A stretch of DNA of 64,000 nt from Nonomuraea sp. NBC_00507 (GTDB lineage Bacteria; Actinomycetota; Actinomycetes; Streptosporangiales; Streptosporangiaceae). The notes beneath the pieces were generated by a model. The model was not told where the DNA came from and did no database searches. It was given only the letters and a program-made list of their open reading frames with translations. The stretch spans positions 4,464,001 to 4,528,000 of the forward strand of contig NZ_CP107853.1 of the NCBI RefSeq assembly GCF_036013525.1, given 5' to 3'. Below, piece by piece: positions 59,430 through 64,000 of this stretch (positions are counted from its first letter, which is position 1; each line of letters starts with the position of its first letter). A program made the translations under genes and the position numbers.

Positions 59430-60836
59430 ATGTACATCACGACGACCATCCCCTACGTCAACGCCCGCCCGCACCTTGGGCACGCCCTGGAACTCGTCCA
59501 GGGTGACGTGCTGGCCAGGCACCATCGGCGGCGCGGCGAACCCGTGCGCTTCCAGACCGGCACCGACGACAACTCGCTGAAGAACGTGCTGGCCGCGGAG
59601 GCGGAAGGCGTGCCGGTGCGAGAGTTGGTGGACAGGAACGCGGCCGCGTTCGAGGGGCTACGCGGTCCGCTGGACCTGTCCTTCGACTCCTTTATCAGGA
59701 CAAGTAGTCATCCGGGGCACAGTGCCGGGGTTGAGCGGATCTGGAGAGCCGTTGAGCACGACCTCTACCAGCGGCACTACGAAGGGCTCTACTGCGTGGG
59801 CTGCGAGCAGTTCTACGCCGAAGGACCCTGCCCCGAGGGACACCGGGAGCCGCTGCAGCGGGTGTCGGAGGAGAACTGGTTCTTCCGGCTCTCCCGCTAC
59901 CAGGACGCCCTGAGCGAGCTGATCCGCGGCGGGCGGCTCAGGATCGAGCCGCTCGCGCGGCGGAACGAAGTGCTGGCGTTCGTCGAGGCGGGACTGTCGG
60001 ACATCAGCGTCTCGCGATCGGCGGCCCGCGCCCGCGGCTGGGGCATCCCCGTGCCGGGCGATCCGGCCCAGGTCGTCTACGTGTGGTGGGACGCGCTCGC
60101 CAACTACATCACCGCGCTGGACGGCGACGGCGACTACGAGCGGTGGTGGGTCGCCGAGCCGCGCAAGGTGCACCTGATGGGCAAGGGCGTGATCAGGTTC
60201 CACGCCGTGTACTGGCCCGCGATGTTGCTGTCCGCCGGCCTGCCGCTGCCCACGGAGATCTTCGTGCACGACTACCTGACGGTGGCCGGGCAGAAGATCA
60301 GCAAGTCGTCGGGTGGCGCGGTGGATCCCGTGGCGCTCGTGGACACGTACGGCGTGGACGCCGTGCGGTGGTGGCTGCTGCGCGAGGTGCCGCGCGTGGG
60401 CGACGCCGACTTCACCGAGGAACGCCTGATCGCCAGGGCCGACGAAGACCTGGCCAACGGGCTGGGAAACCTGGTCAGCCGGGTCGCCACCATGGTCTGC
60501 CGCTTCCTGGACGGCCACGTGCCCGACCCCGCTGAAGACCTGGCCGACGTGTCCGGCGCAGTGCACGAGGCGCTAGAGGACTACGACTTCCGGCGCGCGG
60601 CCGCGGCCGTGTGGACGATCGTCGAGGAGGCCAACCGGTACGTCGAGCGCACCCGGCCCTGGCAGCAGGACCGGGCCGGGCAGGAGGCATCGCTGGGCAC
60701 GCTCGTGCACGCGTGCCGGGCGCTGGCCGTACACCTGGAGCCGTTCCTGCCCACGGCGGCGGCGCGGGTGGCCGCGGCGGTGAGCGGAGCGCGCCTGGCC
60801 CGGCCCAAGCCTCTTTACCCCAGAGTCGCCGGTTGA
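59430..60836 (+). CDS. Methionyl-tRNA synthetase (short form)
   Basis: A 468-residue class I synthetase charging tRNA with methionine. The HIGH motif is HLGH at residues 15-18, the KMSKS motif KISKS at about 289-293, and a Cys/His-containing connective knuckle (YCVGCEQ...CPEGH) lies near 120. VWWDALANYITAL marks the methionine-binding region. It ends soon after the anticodon-binding helices and lacks the C-terminal tRNA-binding domain of long forms. It may be a second, inducible copy, as in strains resisting MetRS inhibitors. GGGAGG lies 6 bases before the ATG. Confidence 0.88.
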   Translation: MYITTTIPYVNARPHLGHALELVQGDVLARHHRRRGEPVRFQTGTDDNSLKNVLAAEAEGVPVRELVDRNAAAFEGLRGPLDLSFDSFIRTSSHPGHSAGVERIWRAVEHDLYQRHYEGLYCVGCEQFYAEGPCPEGHREPLQRVSEENWFFRLSRYQDALSELIRGGRLRIEPLARRNEVLAFVEAGLSDISVSRSAARARGWGIPVPGDPAQVVYVWWDALANYITALDGDGDYERWWVAEPRKVHLMGKGVIRFHAVYWPAMLLSAGLPLPTEIFVHDYLTVAGQKISKSSGGAVDPVALVDTYGVDAVRWWLLREVPRVGDADFTEERLIARADEDLANGLGNLVSRVATMVCRFLDGHVPDPAEDLADVSGAVHEALEDYDFRRAAAAVWTIVEEANRYVERTRPWQQDRAGQEASLGTLVHACRALAVHLEPFLPTAAARVAAAVSGARLARPKPLYPRVAG

Positions 60837-60861
60837 CGGCGGTCGTGGGGAAGCCTAGGTT
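60833..60861 (+). promoter_or_regulatory. Promoter before the phosphotriesterase-like gene
   Basis: TTGACG (60833-60838), a 17-base spacer and TAGGTT (60856-60861) form a good housekeeping promoter overlapping the MetRS stop codon. The ATG at 60895 follows with GGAGG at 60885. Confidence 0.65.
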
Positions 60862-60894
60862 GGCGCCCACCGACCAGCCGGTATGGAGGCTTTC

Positions 60895-61872
60895 ATGCCC
60901 ACCGTCAACACCGTCCGCGGCCCGGTAGACGTCGACGACCTCGGCCAGACCCTGATGCACGAGCACATCTTCTTCATGGCCACCGAGCACCTGGACAACT
61001 ACGGCAGGGGCGCCTGGTGGGACGAGGAACACCGGGTCGAGGACGCGATCACCAAGCTCAACGCCGTGGTGGCGAAGGGCGTGCGGACGCTCGTCGACCC
61101 GACGGTGTGGGGCCTCGGGAGGTACATTCCGCGCATCCAGCGCATCGCGGAGCAGGTGCCGGGGCTGCACATCATCGTCGCGACCGGCATCTACTCCTTC
61201 GAGGAGCTGCCGCACCAGTACGAGTTCCGCGGCCCCGGCCTGCTCATGGACATACCCGAGCCGATGGTCGACGACTTCGTCCGCGACCTCACCGACGGCA
61301 TCGCCGACACCGGGGTGAAAGCGGCGTTCCTCAAATGCGTGGTCGAGGCGAAAGGCCTGACCCCGGGCGTCGAGCGCATAGCCCGGGCGGTCGCGCAGGC
61401 CCATGTCCGTACCGGCGCGCCGATCACCGTTCACACCAACTCCTTCACCCAGAGCGGGCTGATCGCGCTGGACCTGTTCGCCAAGGAAGGAGTGGACCTG
61501 ACGAAGGTGGTCGTCGGGCACGCGGGCGACAGCAACGACCTCGACTACCTCATGCGGCTGGCCGACACCGGCGCGACGCTCGGGATGGACAGGTTCGGCC
61601 TGGACGTCTACAACCCGACCGCGCAGCGCGTGGCCACGATCGCGGCGTTGTGCGAGCGTGGGTACGCCGACCGCATGGTGCTCAGCCACGACGCCGCCTG
61701 CTTCATGGACTACTTCGGCGGCGCCTGGGACGAGGCCCACAGCGCGCTCGCGCCCAACTGGCGCTACGATCACATTCACGACGACGTCTTGGCCGCATTG
61801 CTGGACTCGGGTGTGACCGACGACCAGATTGAGCAGATGCTGGTGTTCAACCCGAAGCGCTACTTCTCGTAA
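60895..61872 (+). CDS. Phosphotriesterase-family metal hydrolase (lactonase-like)
   Basis: A 325-residue amidohydrolase TIM barrel. MHEH (residues 21-24) gives the first metal-binding His pair. AAFLKCVVE carries the lysine that is carboxylated in the family, VHTNS and VGHAGDSND give two further His, and LSHDAACF the catalytic Asp. Most such proteins are lactonases rather than phosphotriesterases; the substrate is unknown. ATG 60895 has GGAGG 5 bases upstream; an in-frame ATG at 60883 is less likely. Confidence 0.86.
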   Translation: MPTVNTVRGPVDVDDLGQTLMHEHIFFMATEHLDNYGRGAWWDEEHRVEDAITKLNAVVAKGVRTLVDPTVWGLGRYIPRIQRIAEQVPGLHIIVATGIYSFEELPHQYEFRGPGLLMDIPEPMVDDFVRDLTDGIADTGVKAAFLKCVVEAKGLTPGVERIARAVAQAHVRTGAPITVHTNSFTQSGLIALDLFAKEGVDLTKVVVGHAGDSNDLDYLMRLADTGATLGMDRFGLDVYNPTAQRVATIAALCERGYADRMVLSHDAACFMDYFGGAWDEAHSALAPNWRYDHIHDDVLAALLDSGVTDDQIEQMLVFNPKRYFS

Positions 61873-61913
61873 AGTGGGTGGATCGGGAGAGCGACGCAGG
61901 TAGGTGGAGCTGG

Positions 61914-62300
61914 GTGACTTCGGAGCAGGCCTTGTCGATCAGCCTCGGACTCCAGGGACCCTGCGTCATCGCGCGACTGACGGGGGATTTCGACTTCGGC
62001 TCCGCGGCGGAGGTCCGTGACCGCGTCACCCAGGCCCTCGACCTGACCCAACCCCCGCTTCTCGTCATCGACATGCAGGCCGTCAGCGTGTGCGACTCCT
62101 CCGGGCTGTCCGTGCTGGTCTACCTGCACAAGGCCGTCACCGCCTCCGGCGGCCGGCTGCTGTTGTCCGGGCTCAACGGCCGGTGCAAGCACCTGTTCGC
62201 GATCACCGCGCTGGACAAGTTCTTCGACATCCGCAGCACAGCGGAGCTGGCCATCGCCGAACTCAACGAAGCCGGGAATTCGCCGCCGTTTACCGGGTAG
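61914..62300 (+). CDS. STAS-domain anti-sigma factor antagonist
   Basis: A 128-residue protein of the SpoIIAA/RsbV kind. LTGDFDFGSAAEVRDRVTQAL, LLVIDMQAVSVCDSSGLSVLVYLHKAV and LSGLNGRCKHLFAITALDKFFDI cover the fold, and the Ser in CDSSG is the usual phosphorylation site. GTG 61914 is preferred because GGAG lies 4 bases upstream; a GTG at 61878 is possible. It lies 9 bases before a sigma-70 family gene, which suggests partner-switch control of that factor. Confidence 0.85.
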   Translation: MTSEQALSISLGLQGPCVIARLTGDFDFGSAAEVRDRVTQALDLTQPPLLVIDMQAVSVCDSSGLSVLVYLHKAVTASGGRLLLSGLNGRCKHLFAITALDKFFDIRSTAELAIAELNEAGNSPPFTG

Positions 62301-62309
62301 TTCCCGGGC

Positions 62310-63203
62310 ATGTCGGCCGAAGAGCCCGACCTGCTCGGCACGTACCTGGAGCAGATCGGAAAGACCCCCTTGCTCTCCGCCGCGGACGAAGTCGACCTCG
62401 CCCGGCGGATCGAGGCAGGCCTGTACGCGGGCCATCTGATCGAGCGCGGCGCCGGTACGCCGGAGCTCGAACTCGTTGCCCTCGACGGGCAACGCGCCAA
62501 GGACCTGCTGATCAGGTCCAACCTCCGGCTGGTGGTGGCCACCGCCAGGCGTTACGCCTTCCGGGGGCTGCCGCTGCTCGACGTCATCCAGGAGGGCAAT
62601 CTCGGACTGATCAGGGCTGTGGAGAAGTTCGACTACCGGCGGGGATACAAGTTCTCCACGTACGGGATGTGGTGGATCCGCCAGGCCATCGAGCGCGGCA
62701 TCCACGACAAGAGCCGTACCGTCCGCCTGCCGGTGCATGTGGCGGAGGAGCTGTCGCGACTGATCAGGGTCACCCGGCAGCTGGCCTCGGAGCTGGGCAG
62801 GGAGCCGACCGACGCAGAGCTCGCCGAGGCGGCCGAGCGCTCGCCGGAGCAGGTCGCCTCGTTACGTGTGCTCGGGCAGGAGGTGGTCAGCCTGGACATC
62901 CCGGTGGGCGAGAACGGGGAGGGCCGGATCGGGGACATGATCGCCGACGAGAACGGGCTGCAGGTGCAGGAGGCGACCGAGCGCCGCGCGATGAGCGACG
63001 ACCTCCACCAGGTGGTCACCATGCTGCCGCCGCGCGAGGCGTTCGTCATCAGGCTCAGGTACGGCCTCAGCGGTCAGCAGGTCCAGACGTACACCGAGAT
63101 CGGTGAGCAACTAGGCCTGACCAGGGAACGGATCCGCCAGCTGGAGAAGCAGGCGCTGAAACGGCTCAGGCAGGGAGGGCCGCTGCTGTCGTGGGCCTCA
63201 TAA
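62310..63203 (+). CDS. Group 2 RNA polymerase sigma factor
   Basis: A 297-residue primary-like sigma factor. Region 1.2 (LLGTYLEQIGKTPLLSAADEVDLARRIEAG), region 2 (LIRSNLRLVVATARRYAFRGLPLLDVIQEGNLGLIRAVEKFDYRRGYKFSTYGMWWIRQAI), region 3 and region 4 with RERIRQLEKQALKRLR are complete, while the long N-terminal extension of HrdB is absent. Such factors serve stress or growth-phase genes. It follows the STAS gene by 9 bases in one transcript. Confidence 0.9.
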   Translation: MSAEEPDLLGTYLEQIGKTPLLSAADEVDLARRIEAGLYAGHLIERGAGTPELELVALDGQRAKDLLIRSNLRLVVATARRYAFRGLPLLDVIQEGNLGLIRAVEKFDYRRGYKFSTYGMWWIRQAIERGIHDKSRTVRLPVHVAEELSRLIRVTRQLASELGREPTDAELAEAAERSPEQVASLRVLGQEVVSLDIPVGENGEGRIGDMIADENGLQVQEATERRAMSDDLHQVVTMLPPREAFVIRLRYGLSGQQVQTYTEIGEQLGLTRERIRQLEKQALKRLRQGGPLLSWAS

Positions 63204-63242
63204 CCCACGAACGTGTCCTCCAGGTACTCCCGCTGAGTGGGT

Positions 63243-63280
63243 GGCCAGGGGTCCGCCGACCCCCGGCCCAGCCCCTGGCT
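63243..63280. terminator. Convergent terminator after the sigma gene
   Basis: GCCAGGGG (63244-63251) and CCCCTGGC (63272-63279) pair perfectly over 8 bp around a GC-rich 20-base loop that can pair further. It lies between the sigma gene stop and the stop of a small minus-strand frame, so it could serve both. Confidence 0.5.
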
Positions 63281-63366
63281 CACGCGGTGACGAGGAGCGC
63301 TACCCCGATCAGCACGGCGACCGGGACGAGCCACATCACGGCCTCGACAGCGAACTCCTTGTACAT
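63280..63366 (-). CDS. Small membrane protein, 28 residues
   Basis: A frame of 28 codons and a stop, encoding MYKEFAVEAVMWLVPVAV then LIGVALLVTA, nearly all one membrane helix. GAGGAGA lies 8 bases before the ATG, a strong ribosome-binding site for so short a frame. It reads on the minus strand between the sigma gene and ilvD. Single-helix proteins of this size, such as KdpF, modulate larger membrane proteins; no partner is known here. Confidence 0.6.
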   Translation of the reverse strand: MYKEFAVEAVMWLVPVAVLIGVALLVTA

Positions 63367-63434
63367 TGCGCAAGTCTCCTCTGGGACGCCCTCTCCGGGC
63401 ACGGCCGACACGTCACTGGGCAGCATAGCCGCCG

Positions 63435-64000
<566 letters not shown>

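Noticed and set aside
59183..59430. T-box riboswitch before the MetRS gene
   Set aside because: No T-box core (such as TGGnACCGCG) or specifier loop could be found, while a leader peptide with Met codons is present.

Overview
The window is very GC-rich DNA with short intergenic gaps. It carries Ser/Thr kinases with long Pro/Thr stalks, a SARP/AfsR-type regulator, DUF2510, DUF1707, NDH-2, oligoribonuclease, an IdeR-like iron box and many apparently leaderless starts. This fits a filamentous actinobacterium. The style of the proteins suggests the Streptosporangiaceae (for example Nonomuraea), but that is an inference from sequence character, not a match. The window opens inside a penicillin-binding protein gene and closes inside ilvD. 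No stretch over 300 bases lacks a gene.

Layout. 0-6 kb: housekeeping and metabolism (PBP, PAQR/hemolysin III protein, lysine 6-aminotransferase, NDH-2, a lone LuxR helix-turn-helix protein, tRNA-His, oligoribonuclease). 6-12.6 kb: a minus-strand signalling cluster of a DUF2510 protein, a membrane pseudokinase and two transmembrane Ser/Thr kinases. One kinase shares an extracellular beta-domain with the pseudokinase. 12.7-14.8 kb: a divergent flavin-oxidase-like gene and MocR/PdxR regulator around shared operator boxes. 14.8-32 kb: surface-polysaccharide genes. These are a DegT aminotransferase coupled to a CelD-like GNAT, a glycoside hydrolase, and a long minus-strand run (small membrane protein, second CelD-like GNAT, two GT2 transferases, NodB deacetylase, flippase, and a 1258-residue polymerase/GT-C-like protein with a 560-residue repeat-rich N-terminus). 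32-36.5 kb: a membrane-anchored ECF sigma factor with an outside carbohydrate-binding-like domain, a VWA/solute-binding protein and a CDF-like transporter.

36.6-44 kb: a DUF4184 protein, SpoU methyltransferase, sulfatase, CutA-like protein, LacI regulator facing a small gene over a 30-bp palindrome, a DD-carboxypeptidase and a DedA-family protein under an iron box. 44-53 kb: an exported protein, the SARP/ATPase/TPR regulator, a UPF0104 membrane protein, a PIG-L deacetylase and a GT4 transferase sharing a symmetric bidirectional promoter, a DUF2079 protein and a lipoprotein. 53-64 kb: a DUF1707 protein, a MEDS/HATPase regulator, MerR plus aldo-keto reductase, DUF998, a universal stress protein, an APC transporter, a methionyl-tRNA synthetase behind a Met-rich leader peptide, a phosphotriesterase-like hydrolase, a STAS protein coupled to a group-2 sigma factor, an unlisted 28-residue membrane protein and ilvD.

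The main new points are: the leaderless leader peptide with tandem Met codons and mutually exclusive hairpins before the MetRS gene; the overlapping -10 elements that start two genes in opposite directions; the 20-bp and 30-bp perfect palindromes placed on start regions; the lat leader that can sequester its own ribosome-binding site; and the one-protein sigma/anti-sigma/carbohydrate-sensor fusion beside a polysaccharide locus.
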